From an uncultured Bacteroidales bacterium (GTDB taxonomy: Bacteria > Bacteroidota > Bacteroidia > Bacteroidales > Paludibacteraceae): a DNA stretch of 64,000 nt. Positions within the stretch are counted from its first letter, which is position 1. Each line of letters opens with the position of its first letter. Below, piece after piece: positions 1 to 7,409 of the stretch. The translations under genes were made by a program, and so were the position numbers. The DNA is taken from assembly GCA_900542355.1 (NCBI GenBank), contig UQNE01000001.1, positions 62,001 to 126,000 on the forward strand. The letters run 5' to 3'. The notes under the pieces are model-generated. The model was given only the letters and a program-made list of their open reading frames with translations. It did not search any database and was not told the origin of the DNA.

Positions 1-674
1 AAGCCGGACAGTTAGATTTCCTCACCCTCACTATCACCACCGATGGCGAGCAACCCGCTGACCCCGAACCTACCACCGAAAATATCACTTTTGTCGGCGG
101 AGAGATCGACGCTGAGTATGCCGAATTTGGCTTTGCCTACCTCATGCTATTCACCTTTACCGAGTGGAGCGAACCCGATGAAGAAGGCTATGTCAATCCC
201 GTAGGCGATGGTATCATGTTGCAACTCAGCCTCTACATCGGCGACTATACCGACCTCAGCGGCACTTACACGATCGCTGACGAGAGCATCGATGCCGACT
301 ATTCCTATATGCTGTCTATCGCCGGAACGGATACTACGGAACTCACTTTCACCTCTGCTGAACTGACGCTCAAACTCGTTAGCCGCGAAACATCCGAGAT
401 AGCAGGTTATGTCGCATCCACCTACGAGGTTAGTTTCACCGGCAAGGCAAGCAATGGCATAGTTTACACCACCAATCAGACCATCGAGTTCGATACCTAC
501 GAGCCGATAGAAGAGGCCATCGACCAAGTCAAGGACAATGCCGACAATGCTAAGTCTGCTAAGTTCCTCCGCAATGGTCAAGTGCTTATCCTCCGTGGCA
601 ACACCCTCTACACCCCCGCCGGTGCAGCCGTCAGCACCATCGACACACCCGCTACCGCCAGCCCCATCCGCTAA
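1..674 (+). CDS. Secreted/surface protein, C-terminal part (5' end outside window)
   Basis: The reading frame is open from the first bases of the window, so only the C-terminal ~223 residues are seen. The visible part is acidic and rich in Thr, Ser, Asp and Glu with alternating hydrophobic residues, which suggests extracellular beta-sandwich modules. The last ~40 residues carry a KFLRNGQVLILRG segment followed by a YTPAG motif. This is the form of the short C-terminal tail found on many secreted Bacteroidales proteins, related to type IX sorting signals. A terminator lies about 120 bp downstream. Export is inferred from the tail alone because the signal peptide is outside the window, and the substrate or function is unknown. 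Confidence 0.7.
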   Translation, partial: AGQLDFLTLTITTDGEQPADPEPTTENITFVGGEIDAEYAEFGFAYLMLFTFTEWSEPDEEGYVNPVGDGIMLQLSLYIGDYTDLSGTYTIADESIDADYSYMLSIAGTDTTELTFTSAELTLKLVSRETSEIAGYVASTYEVSFTGKASNGIVYTTNQTIEFDTYEPIEEAIDQVKDNADNAKSAKFLRNGQVLILRGNTLYTPAGAAVSTIDTPATASPIR

Positions 675-720
675 CCCAAGCATCAGCAATCAATCTGCTA
701 ATACCGATACAAGCACAAGC

Positions 721-780
721 AGATAAATATCAGTGTAGATAAGTATCAGTATTACAAGCAGATAAGCAGTATCATATACG
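721..780. repeat. Short direct repeats downstream of the secreted-protein gene
   Basis: Two adjacent 16-bp copies of AGATAARTATCAGTRT occupy 721-752. A third, diverged copy of the same words (AGATAAG, AGTATCA) follows to about 775. The repeats lie between the stop codon and the terminator of the upstream gene, so they are in its 3' untranslated region. No coding potential is seen. Confidence 0.45.
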
Positions 781-791
781 AATCCAAACCC

Positions 792-832
792 AAGAGGGCG
801 TCTAACCATTCTTAGATGCCCTCTTGTTTTTT
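792..832 (+). terminator. Rho-independent terminator
   Basis: A 14-bp stem (AAGAGGGCGTCTAA paired with TTAGATGCCCTCTT, one G-T wobble) closes a 6-nt loop and is followed by a TTTTTT run. It ends the transcript of the partial secreted-protein gene. Confidence 0.85.
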
Positions 833-1023
833 GCCCCCTCATAATACTTTCCCCAAAAAGCAGCCCTGCATCTCCCGCGACACTGTCTTGTATCTCCCGC
901 AAAGCGTTCCTGCTGCGGGCTTGTCAAGCCCGCCTACATTCTGACAATTTTCACAACCTGCTTAGCCAAATTATGCTCAACAACATACAAACAGCCTCTA
1001 TTACCAAAAGATAGTAAAATAAA

Positions 1024-1055
1024 TTTGTATAGTTTCAAAAATTATTGTACCTTTG
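1024..1055 (+). promoter_or_regulatory. Bacteroidota-type promoter for the structured RNA
   Basis: TTTG at 1024-1027 and TACCTTTG at 1048-1055 are separated by 20 bp, which matches the -33/-7 promoter of the Bacteroidota primary sigma factor. Transcription should start near 1062, at the head of the structured RNA region. No open reading frame follows before the terminator at 1254-1286. Confidence 0.7.
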
Positions 1056-1061
1056 CAACCG

Positions 1062-1286
1062 AAAAGGACTAAAATGGACTACAAGCGTGTAGCCGACTTT
1101 TCAACCGACATATTTTTAGCGTTTGCTATTTGTTTGTAAACACTCTGAAACCTGAGAAATTTCATTTGGTGTACCTTACCGACAAATAAGCAAGCGTCTG
1201 CGTGTAGCGTAGGCGTTTCTTATTTAGTAAGGTAGGTTATCTCAGGACCTCAGAGTGTAGATAAGAAACATCTACGCTCTTTTTTG
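1062..1286 (+). ncRNA. Structured small RNA, 6S-like (candidate ssrS)
   Basis: The region between a promoter and a terminator folds into one long imperfect hairpin. The outer stem pairs ACACTCTGA (from 1140) with TCAGAGTGT (1250-1258). Next come CCTGAGA with TCTCAGG, an asymmetric bubble of about 14 nt on the 5' side and 5 nt on the 3' side, TACCTTAC with GTAAGGTA, AAATAAG with CTTATTT, and a G-U containing apical stem. A terminator hairpin (AGTGTAGAT with ATCTACGCT, then CTTTTTT) closes the transcript and shares bases with the outer stem. A long hairpin with a large central bubble is the architecture of 6S RNA, the RNA polymerase inhibitor. The identification is structural only. The alternative is a leader of the channel gene, but that gene has its own promoter. 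Confidence 0.6.
1254..1286 (+). terminator. Terminator of the 6S-like RNA
   Basis: A 9-bp stem (AGTGTAGAT / ATCTACGCT, one wobble) with a 7-nt loop is followed by CTTTTTTG. The 5' arm overlaps the 3' arm of the RNA's outer stem, so the two pairings compete during transcription. Confidence 0.75.
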
Positions 1287-1373
1287 TATATTTCTTTCTC
1301 AGACGCTACTATATGTCCCCCATTTTTTTAACCTTATCGGATTTGCAAAATATCGAAAAGGACCAAAAAGAAC

Positions 1374-1405
1374 TTTGTGTACCTACAACAAATACACTAC
1401 CTTTG
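1374..1405 (+). promoter_or_regulatory. Promoter of the ion-channel gene
   Basis: TTTG at 1374-1377 and TACCTTTG at 1398-1405 are 20 bp apart. The promoter lies inside the longest possible reading frame of the channel gene (which could begin at 1313), so translation must begin downstream, at the in-frame ATG at 1421. The predicted leader is only about 10 nt. Confidence 0.75.
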
Positions 1406-1420
1406 CATTCGAAACTGCAA

Positions 1421-3139
1421 ATGAAACACACAAACGACATATCGCAGGCAATCGGCCGTTTTAAGCACAATCTGGGGCGCGTCTTTGATGACAATCTGCA
1501 CACCAAGCAATGGCAAAACATAGTGGATTATGCCATCATAGGTCTGATTTTGCTCTCTACATTGGAGGTCTTTCTCTCCACCTACGACAACATAGTCACC
1601 CGCTACGGCACTTGGCTCAAAGTGATCGACTATTTCACCACCATCGTCTTTACCATCGAAGTTACCCTCCGAATATGGGCAGCAGACGAACTCTCGCCCA
1701 AGTACAAAGGTCTCTGGGGGCGCGTGCGCTATTGTTGCACCTTTTATGGCTTGATAGACATCCTTTCCACCTACCCTTTCTACCTGCATTTCTTCCTACC
1801 TGTCCCGTATTTGGCGCTCAAGGTGCTGCGTATTGCCCGCTTGCTGCGTATATTCCGCTATGTCAAGGCGTTCAACATTCTGAGCCGCGCCTTGCGGTCC
1901 AAGAAAAACGAGATGGTCGTGTCGTTGGAGTTCTTGTGTATCATCACCGTCATCTTGTCGTTTATCCTGTTCTTTGTGGAGCATGAAGCGCAACCGGATG
2001 TCTATGCCAACGGATGGACTTCCGTCCTATGGGCTTTTGCACAATACATCGGTGACCCCGGCAATTTCGCCGACACGCCACCCATCACATTTTGCGGACG
2101 TATCATCGCTTGTATCATCGGTATCTTGGGTATCGCCATCTTTGCAGTACCCGCTGGATTGGTGGCATCTGCTTTCTCGGAAGTAATGGAGAAAGACGAG
2201 AAAAAGGAAAAGATTGCTGCTTGGGCAAATACACTCCACTTTGCCTTCGAACGGAAAATGGATCGCCCGACGGGGGTTCAGGTTGTCCCAAAATATGCCT
2301 CTATTGTTGAGATACAAGCACGGTTGGGACTCAAAGAAGACGAGATATTGGATGCCGTAGCCGCTTCCGATGATTTCCGCCTCATCAACCTCTCCGCCAC
2401 ACGCCCCACCGAGGAGCACCCCGAAGACCAACTGGCAGTGGAACATTTTGCCATCAACACCTGCTACGGGCAGTGTATCGACCGCGGTTCGCGCATCACC
2501 ATTTTCTCGCCGAGCAATATCACTGATCCTATGGTCGGTTGGTGGGCGTACTATCTGGCTAAGATAGGCGGCTTCAATTTTGTCAGCCGCGAGTTGGGCG
2601 AGTCGCGTCCATACCGCTCGTTCTTTACCTACAATCCCGACACTGCAGATGCCGCACAAAAGGCTTGTATGGCAGACCTCAACCGCTTGGCAGACTGCGA
2701 AGATAAATGGGTTTTATCTGTCCTCACTGCAAGCGGAGCATTGGAACCCGACTATCCTACGCAATTTCATTTCTCCTATGGAGGCAAAAAAGGCGACGAG
2801 ACATACTCCGACCCGAACATCACCCTCCACGACATACCGCTTTTTGATGCATTCTATTCCGAGTTCGCACAACAGATGGAGCAGACATACCACCTGCATA
2901 CCGACCGACAGCGTTACCACAACAACGCCGCCAATGCCTATTTTGCACGCCATTTAGCACATAGCCCGAATGCTTTCGTCTTGCGCGTAGCATGGAGTAT
3001 CATGGCTTGGGACAACCGCAGTATACTGATAGCGCAGGAGGTGGCAACTATGCTTAACCGGTATATTGAGCACCGCGATACGCCTACTGACCCCGAACTG
3101 AAAACCAAAAACATCGGCTACGCCGACTATACACGATAG
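1421..3139 (+). CDS. Voltage-gated-type ion channel with large cytoplasmic C-terminal domain
   Basis: The 572-residue protein has a six-helix channel core. S1 is near 31-51, S2 66-86, S3 105-125, S5 163-187, and S6 224-254 (GILGIAIFAVPAGL). S4 is a textbook voltage sensor with K134, R137, R140, R143, R146 and K149, a basic residue at every third position. The pore region (197-216) reads QYIGD at 208-212, where K+ channels have TVGYGD, so ion selectivity cannot be assumed. Residues ~260-572 form a soluble domain that I do not recognise. The ATG at 1421 was chosen because a promoter overlaps the upstream part of the frame. The gene stands alone, between the 6S-like RNA and the small-protein cluster. 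Confidence 0.8.
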   Translation: MKHTNDISQAIGRFKHNLGRVFDDNLHTKQWQNIVDYAIIGLILLSTLEVFLSTYDNIVTRYGTWLKVIDYFTTIVFTIEVTLRIWAADELSPKYKGLWGRVRYCCTFYGLIDILSTYPFYLHFFLPVPYLALKVLRIARLLRIFRYVKAFNILSRALRSKKNEMVVSLEFLCIITVILSFILFFVEHEAQPDVYANGWTSVLWAFAQYIGDPGNFADTPPITFCGRIIACIIGILGIAIFAVPAGLVASAFSEVMEKDEKKEKIAAWANTLHFAFERKMDRPTGVQVVPKYASIVEIQARLGLKEDEILDAVAASDDFRLINLSATRPTEEHPEDQLAVEHFAINTCYGQCIDRGSRITIFSPSNITDPMVGWWAYYLAKIGGFNFVSRELGESRPYRSFFTYNPDTADAAQKACMADLNRLADCEDKWVLSVLTASGALEPDYPTQFHFSYGGKKGDETYSDPNITLHDIPLFDAFYSEFAQQMEQTYHLHTDRQRYHNNAANAYFARHLAHSPNAFVLRVAWSIMAWDNRSILIAQEVATMLNRYIEHRDTPTDPELKTKNIGYADYTR

Positions 3140-3194
3140 GAGTAACCTGAAAAGCCTGTAAATGAGTAAGGAAAACAACTAAAACACACATACC

Positions 3195-3443
3195 ATGAGT
3201 TTAGAGTATTACAAAAAGCAGATGGTGGACCTGCGTGCCCGCCTCGCAAAAGAAAAAGAAGCCAAGAAACGTGACAATGAGCGTTATGCTGATTTGGTAA
3301 AAAGCGCATCTACAACGGATAGCAAGGCCTATTATCGTCGGCAGAAGATTGACCATGCCGCCTCGCATGACCGCAACATCGAGAGTATCAAACGGCAGAT
3401 AGAATCCTGCAAGGACAGCATCGCCCGCGAGCGCAAGAGATAA
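3195..3443 (+). CDS. Small charged coiled-coil protein
   Basis: This 82-residue protein is very rich in Lys, Arg, Glu and Asp and is predicted to be almost entirely helical and coiled coil, with a central KSAS...RRQKIDHAASHDR segment. It has no signal peptide or membrane segment. It lies 27 bp upstream of the 54-residue basic protein and is probably co-transcribed with it, as first gene of the small-protein cluster. The mix of conserved-looking Tyr-Tyr pairs and basic residues suggests a structural or nucleic-acid-associated role. The function is unknown. A second helical protein of similar size lies at 6237-6503, but direct homology is not clear. Confidence 0.65.
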   Translation: MSLEYYKKQMVDLRARLAKEKEAKKRDNERYADLVKSASTTDSKAYYRRQKIDHAASHDRNIESIKRQIESCKDSIARERKR

Positions 3444-3470
3444 TGATATAATATGTAAGGAGAAATCATT

Positions 3471-3635
3471 ATGAAAGGACTTTCTTTTTCTCTCAAACGT
3501 GCCGTAGGTATTTCGGGACTGAAAACCAAAGTAGCCCGTGCCACCGGCATCCCTACTACCAAGCAAGGGCTTGAACGCAAAGTGGGTCAAGCCGTATTGA
3601 GAACCCTCACAGGAGGACGCAAGAAATCCAAATAA
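3471..3635 (+). CDS. 54-residue basic protein
   Basis: The ATG at 3471 is preceded by a good Shine-Dalgarno site (TAAGGAG, 8 nt upstream), which is unusual in this genome and supports translation. The protein begins MKGLSFSLKRAVGISGLKT, carries a TGIPTTKQGLERKVG motif, and ends GGRKKSK. It has many Lys and Arg and almost no acidic residues. No signal peptide or transmembrane helix is seen. It sits between the coiled-coil gene and the OmpA-domain gene with short gaps. The strong charge suggests nucleic acid or membrane-surface binding, but this is inference. The function is unknown. Confidence 0.65.
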   Translation: MKGLSFSLKRAVGISGLKTKVARATGIPTTKQGLERKVGQAVLRTLTGGRKKSK

Positions 3636-3655
3636 TCACATAAAACCAATAGTTT

Positions 3656-4561
3656 ATGCCCAGCAAAGTAAGAGTTTACGGTAAGGCTCAAAACCGTACA
3701 GCATTAGGTATCGTGCATGCCTATATGATTATGTATCCGCACGCCACTTTCGAAGACCTACAAAAGGCGTTCCCTGATTCGCTCACCCATCATCCGCACC
3801 TGTTCATCACGCCGGAGATGATTCAGAACGACCCCAACTACGTCAACTGGTGTTTCGCCGAAAAGGACGAACTGATTACCACTGCCGACAAGGTCAAGTT
3901 AGCCCTCATCAAAGTGTGGACAAAGCCCGAGTACGACCGTCTGGTGGAGCACGCCAAACAGTACGACATCGAGGTGGCGGAGTTTGAAAAAGGTGTTAAG
4001 GGGCAGAAAGGCGGTTTCCGTCTCGAGTACCTCAACGGCTACATCCCGCCCGTACCGCAACAGCCCAAGAAAAGTGTGCCGGCATGGCTGTGGGCGGTTA
4101 TCGGACTGCTTGCCGCGGCGGTTGTCGGACTGATTCTGTGGCTCTCGCTCGGAAAAAAGCAGGTTGTTGAGGTAGAGAAAGTTGTCGTTGTACACGACAC
4201 CCTCTATATTCAGCAACTGCACGAGATTGAGCGCGATTTCAATGCTGCCGAGTTTGCACAAGGCAAATCCGAACTGAGCGAAGATGCCAAGTTCGTACTC
4301 CATGACCTCGCCAAACTGATGCAGGAGAACCCGGAACTAAAATTAGAGATCGAGGGACACACCTCTGCAGAGGGTGATGCCACGGTCAATCAACAACTCT
4401 CCGAGGCACGCGCACAAGCAGCCGTGACTTTTTTAGTAGAGCGTGAGGGTGTGGATGCTTCGCGCCTCACGGCAATCGGCTTGGGAGCATCGCAACCTAA
4501 AAACGCCGACGACCCGTATGCGCCCGAAAACCGCCGCACCGAGTTTGTAATCGTAGAATAA
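3656..4561 (+). CDS. OmpA/MotB-domain protein with one central transmembrane helix
   Basis: The protein has 301 residues. Residues 1-140 are a soluble domain I do not recognise. Residues 141-165 (VPAWLWAVIGLLAAAVVGLI onward) form one membrane helix. Residues 195-301 are an OmpA-like peptidoglycan-binding domain with the EGHTSAEG loop, NQQLSEARAQ helix, GLGASQP and NRRTEFVIV. There is no N-terminal signal peptide, so the N-domain probably stays cytoplasmic while the OmpA domain reaches the peptidoglycan, as in MotB-like stators or T6SS TssL-type anchors. It begins 20 bp after the 54-residue protein and 24 bp precede the next gene, so it is in the same operon. It may anchor whatever complex this cluster builds. 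Confidence 0.8.
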   Translation: MPSKVRVYGKAQNRTALGIVHAYMIMYPHATFEDLQKAFPDSLTHHPHLFITPEMIQNDPNYVNWCFAEKDELITTADKVKLALIKVWTKPEYDRLVEHAKQYDIEVAEFEKGVKGQKGGFRLEYLNGYIPPVPQQPKKSVPAWLWAVIGLLAAAVVGLILWLSLGKKQVVEVEKVVVVHDTLYIQQLHEIERDFNAAEFAQGKSELSEDAKFVLHDLAKLMQENPELKLEIEGHTSAEGDATVNQQLSEARAQAAVTFLVEREGVDASRLTAIGLGASQPKNADDPYAPENRRTEFVIVE

Positions 4562-4585
4562 TATAACCATCTAAATCAAATCATT

Positions 4586-4744
4586 ATGGGATTTTTCACA
4601 AAAGGTAAAAACTCCGGTCTCTTGGATGACCGCCGCAAAGATGTCAAGACGCTGAAAAAAGTAGTAAAGATTGCCACATTGGGTATCGTGGATACTACGG
4701 GCAAGAACAAGAACTCTTCTATCCTCAGCAAGAAAAACAAATAA
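4586..4744 (+). CDS. 52-residue Lys-rich small protein
   Basis: The frame starts at ATG 4586 (MGFFTKGKNSGLLDDRR...) and ends at TAA 4744. It has a basic N-terminus, a short hydrophobic stretch (VVKIATLGIVDTTG) and a Lys/Asn/Ser-rich tail. The upstream sequence (AATCATT before ATG) resembles that of the 54-residue gene. It lies 24 bp after the OmpA-domain gene and 68 bp before the 101-residue gene, inside the cluster. Its reality rests on clean spacing and codon use, and its function is unknown. Confidence 0.55.
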   Translation: MGFFTKGKNSGLLDDRRKDVKTLKKVVKIATLGIVDTTGKNKNSSILSKKNK

Positions 4745-4812
4745 AACTATATAGGAGGTTGGTCGAAAATCCTGCAACAGAGTAGACTACAATTCACTAA
4801 ACAACCATTATT

Positions 4813-5118
4813 ATGGCAGAAATCAAAATGACAGGCAACAAGCGTGTTGGCACGCTGTGCAAAGAGTTCAAAGAGGCTTTTGGTAGCACTCTTCGTGTTT
4901 ACAACGGTGCAAAATTTGCAGACGAAAATGCCACATTGGCTTCTATCCGCAAGGGCGATGCAAAAGGCGGCGAACTCGCAGTACGAGGCAACATGCAAGT
5001 GGGCAATTTCGAGAACAAAGTGAAAGAGTTGTATGGTATCACCGTACAGGTGGCTAATGCCGACAACTCCAAACTCGCCGACAACAGCATCACCATCGCT
5101 GCTACAGGCAGAGAGTGA
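4813..5118 (+). CDS. Uncharacterised ~100-residue protein, paralogue of 8752-9120
   Basis: This 101-residue soluble protein has two recognisable segments: RVGTLCKEFKEAFGSTLRVY, followed by NGAKFADENATLASI, and further on GNMQVGNFENKVKELYG followed by ITVQVA. The same segments occur in the same order in the protein at 8752-9120, so the two are paralogues placed near the two ends of the cluster. No signal peptide or membrane segment is seen. A strong hairpin follows the stop codon. I recognise no enzymatic motif. The repeated FGxTLxVYxGAxxAD pattern suggests a small alpha/beta fold. Confidence 0.75.
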   Translation: MAEIKMTGNKRVGTLCKEFKEAFGSTLRVYNGAKFADENATLASIRKGDAKGGELAVRGNMQVGNFENKVKELYGITVQVANADNSKLADNSITIAATGRE

Positions 5119-5127
5119 TTGCCACTA

Positions 5128-5167
5128 CATCGTGCAAGCAGAACTTCGGTTCTGCTTGCACACGATG
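5128..5167 (+). terminator. Strong UUCG-capped hairpin after the 101-residue gene
   Basis: A 13-bp perfect stem (GTGCAAGCAGAAC / GTTCTGCTTGCAC) is closed by a TTCG tetraloop, with further pairing CATC/GATG outside it. It has no clean T run, so it may act as a 3' stabiliser or a weak terminator. Confidence 0.6.
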
Positions 5168-5234
5168 TGTCGCCTTTATTCTGTTTGTACGCCGGGTTTA
5201 TGCCGACCTCACGCCGACAACTACGGTATTTTTA

Positions 5235-5283
5235 CGGTAGATACACGGTAGATATACGGTAGATACACGGTAGATATACGGTA
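5235..5283. repeat. 11-bp tandem repeat array
   Basis: Four full copies and one partial copy of CGGTAGATAYA occur at 5235, 5246, 5257, 5268 and 5279. The seventh-to-last positions alternate between ACA and ATA endings. The period is one helical turn, so bound proteins would lie on the same face. The array is in the 361-bp spacer before the GIY-YIG gene. No coding sequence is seen in this spacer. Confidence 0.85.
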
Positions 5284-5363
5284 CATTGTGCTACCCATGT
5301 AATACCCATATCGTACCTCGCCTGTACATTGCCGCCGTATTGTTTCCGTATTGTTTCTTAGCA

Positions 5364-5380
5364 GGGCAATACCATTGCCC
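5364..5380. other. Short inverted repeat in the GIY-YIG upstream spacer
   Basis: GGGCAAT (5364-5370) pairs with ATTGCCC (5374-5380) across a 3-nt loop. A related GGGCAATTATTACCC word occurs again just before the GIY-YIG gene at about 5443. Possible operator or weak terminator. Confidence 0.4.
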
Positions 5381-5393
5381 GCCCGACAGCAAA

Positions 5394-5419
5394 GGATGCG
5401 CAAGGGATGCGCAAGGGAT
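5394..5419. repeat. Second 11-bp tandem repeat
   Basis: GGATGCGCAAG occurs at 5394-5404 and 5405-5415, followed by a partial GGAT copy. It has the same 11-bp period as the array 110 bp upstream but an unrelated unit, and lies about 60 bp before the GIY-YIG start codon. Confidence 0.75.
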
Positions 5420-5479
5420 AAAATAGTTATCGCTTCTTATTAGGGCAATTATTACCCTGCCACAAAAATAACAAAAAAT

Positions 5480-6214
5480 ATGATAGATAATTTCACCAAC
5501 GATGTTATCCAACAAATGGAATTGGATAGCGAACACAAGTACTATGTGTATGGGTTGCTCAACCCGTTCAACTACCAACCTTTCTATGTAGGGAAAGGCA
5601 CCGGAAACCGAGTTTTTCAACATGCTAAAAATGCCTTGACCGCAGGTAAAGATGATGATGACATCTCGCTAAAGATTGCCACCATACAAGACATTATAAA
5701 CCATGGTAAAGAGGTTATTTGTATCATTTACCATTGGGGGCTGACAGAAAACGAGGCATTTGCTGTAGAATCCACACTGATAGATTGTTTCCCCAATCTA
5801 ACGAATGAGCAATCGGGACACGACAATGACCACGGACTCATCACAGCCGAAGACCTGCAAAACCGTTTAAGTCTTGCCGAGTATGATGAACCCAAAGAGG
5901 ATTATGTCATCATCAAAACATCCAATAAAGCCATGGAAGAACACGGCAATCTGTACGATGCTACTCGCGGCTGTTGGAAAGCCACTTTGGAAAAAGCCCA
6001 ACGCTACAAGTATGTCCTTGCTGTAGTACAAGGTATTGTCCGTGAGGTATATGACGTATCGGAGTGGCACACCTCAGCAGCAGAAGCACCCCGCATTGAG
6101 TTCACAGGTGTTCCTACCACCAACCCCGATATGCGCCAATTAGTGGGCAAGCGTCTCCCTGCCAAGTATATGCAAAAAGGAGCCGCCAACCCCTTTATGT
6201 ATAAGAAAAAGTAG
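5480..6214 (+). CDS. GIY-YIG nuclease-family protein (LEM-3-like type)
   Basis: This 244-residue protein has an N-terminal GIY-YIG-like domain (about 20-110): YYVYGLLNPF, then PFYVGKGTGNRVFQH, and AFAVESTLID with the likely metal-binding Glu near residue 97. The Arg of the GNRV motif matches the conserved catalytic arginine. Residues ~125-244 form a second domain (VLAVVQGIVREVYDVSEW...LVGKRLPAKY) often found C-terminal to this nuclease type. GIY-YIG enzymes cut nucleic acid with one metal ion. Two 11-bp tandem arrays lie immediately upstream. It is an accessory-type gene, and a role in defence or mobile-element maintenance is possible but not shown. Confidence 0.75.
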   Translation: MIDNFTNDVIQQMELDSEHKYYVYGLLNPFNYQPFYVGKGTGNRVFQHAKNALTAGKDDDDISLKIATIQDIINHGKEVICIIYHWGLTENEAFAVESTLIDCFPNLTNEQSGHDNDHGLITAEDLQNRLSLAEYDEPKEDYVIIKTSNKAMEEHGNLYDATRGCWKATLEKAQRYKYVLAVVQGIVREVYDVSEWHTSAAEAPRIEFTGVPTTNPDMRQLVGKRLPAKYMQKGAANPFMYKKK

Positions 6215-6236
6215 AACAATTTATTTTATAATTACC

Positions 6237-6503
6237 ATGTCTGAACTATTAGAACAATACAAATGTCAAATTAGTGAGGCGGAAGAAAAAATTAGTAGTC
6301 TAAAGAACGAAATAAAACACTATGAAGAAGCAAAGCGTAAGGCTCGTCCTTCCGTACGTGGACGTATTTCATCTAGCGATTATAAGACTATAGAAACTGT
6401 TATGCAATATGACCTATTAATTAAGGCAGCAAAAACACGAATTGCTATGCAGAAGGCTCTGATTGCTAATTATAAACAAGCCCCAAAGGCTGCAAAAAAA
6501 TAG
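6237..6503 (+). CDS. Small helical coiled-coil protein
   Basis: This 88-residue, Lys/Glu-rich protein is predicted to be two long helices (ISEAEEKISSLKNEIKHYEE, and LIKAAKTRIAMQKALIANYK) with a loop at RPSVRGRISSSDY. It starts 22 bp after the GIY-YIG gene and is probably co-transcribed. It resembles the 82-residue coiled-coil protein at 3195 in size and composition only. The function is unknown. Base composition drops to AT-rich from here to about 7,000. Confidence 0.6.
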   Translation: MSELLEQYKCQISEAEEKISSLKNEIKHYEEAKRKARPSVRGRISSSDYKTIETVMQYDLLIKAAKTRIAMQKALIANYKQAPKAAKK

Positions 6504-6587
6504 TCAAATTAACAATTCTGCAATACACTATCAAAAGGGAGAACGGCGAAAACCCCAAATAGAGTAGCCAATAAAATCTATAAATTT

Positions 6588-6827
6588 ATGAGGTATACAA
6601 AATTAAGAATATATTATTCTGTATATGGGGAAGAACATGTAAAGACCTTGCCCTTATCTAAAAAAACACAGAAATATGGTGATGAACATGGGTATGATAG
6701 GCTGAACCTTTGGTTCCATTTTACTCTTGAAGGTTATAAAGTTGAAATTAGTTATCAGGGGACTGTGTTACAGGATACTAAAATCTGTGATTATATGAGC
6801 CTGAAGTCACATAGATGGTTAGAATAA
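6588..6827 (+). CDS. 79-residue orphan protein
   Basis: MRYTKLRIYYSVYGEEHVKT begins a small soluble protein rich in aromatic residues, with alternating hydrophobic strands (LWFHFTLEGYKVEISYQG). I recognise no family. It lies in the most AT-rich part of the cluster and could be a recently acquired gene. The start ATG at 6588 has no clear ribosome-binding site. Confidence is limited because of the short length. Confidence 0.45.
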   Translation: MRYTKLRIYYSVYGEEHVKTLPLSKKTQKYGDEHGYDRLNLWFHFTLEGYKVEISYQGTVLQDTKICDYMSLKSHRWLE

Positions 6828-6903
6828 TCACTTGCAATTTCACAAGGCAGGCAGGATTGGTTTCCTGCTTGCTTACAAATGTTTCATCTAAATAATAACA
6901 AGT

Positions 6904-7392
6904 ATGCTTAATCTGGAATATGATAATATCTTTCGTTGGAGAATATATCCGAATTCCACAATCATTGTGAACAATGACACAGATTGTGATTTTGCTCACG
7001 AACTACAATCTTTGCTGCAAAAGGAAGGCAAACCGATTGCTTTCATTGATGCCCAAACGCTCTATGCACGCACAGAGTTGAAAGAAAAATTAGCCTCCTT
7101 GCAAGAGGGCTTTCTAATTATTGACCACCTCACAGAAGTACCCGATACTGCTGAACAAGAGGGAATACAAAACATACTCTATTGTGTATTAAAAGGCGAT
7201 TGGAGAAATGCAACAAATATATGTTTCGGTTCAGAATGGGAAGACCATCTTGCCCAAACACCGTTGCAGATATATGCCGTTATTTCCAATGGCGTTACTA
7301 AAAACAAAGCCATTCCTATGGGGGCTTGCTCTTGGCTTGCCTATGGAGATAACCCCGATACACAAATACGCCGTATAGACAAACCATTATAA
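6904..7392 (+). CDS. 162-residue uncharacterised protein
   Basis: The protein has an alternating hydrophobic/charged pattern typical of an alpha/beta fold. A GFLIIDHLTEVPD segment near residue 75 looks like a Walker B strand, but no Walker A (GxxxxGKT/S) is present, so it may be a degenerate NTPase-like domain or a partner protein. No signal peptide is present. It ends 17 bp before the lipoprotein gene and is probably translated from the same message. The function is unknown. Confidence 0.55.
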   Translation: MLNLEYDNIFRWRIYPNSTIIVNNDTDCDFAHELQSLLQKEGKPIAFIDAQTLYARTELKEKLASLQEGFLIIDHLTEVPDTAEQEGIQNILYCVLKGDWRNATNICFGSEWEDHLAQTPLQIYAVISNGVTKNKAIPMGACSWLAYGDNPDTQIRRIDKPL

Positions 7393-7409
7393 GACAATCA
7401 CATTCCACA

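Noticed and set aside
1313..1420. N-terminal extension of the channel gene
   Set aside because: A promoter with 20-bp spacing lies inside it, so the mRNA starts downstream of that part.
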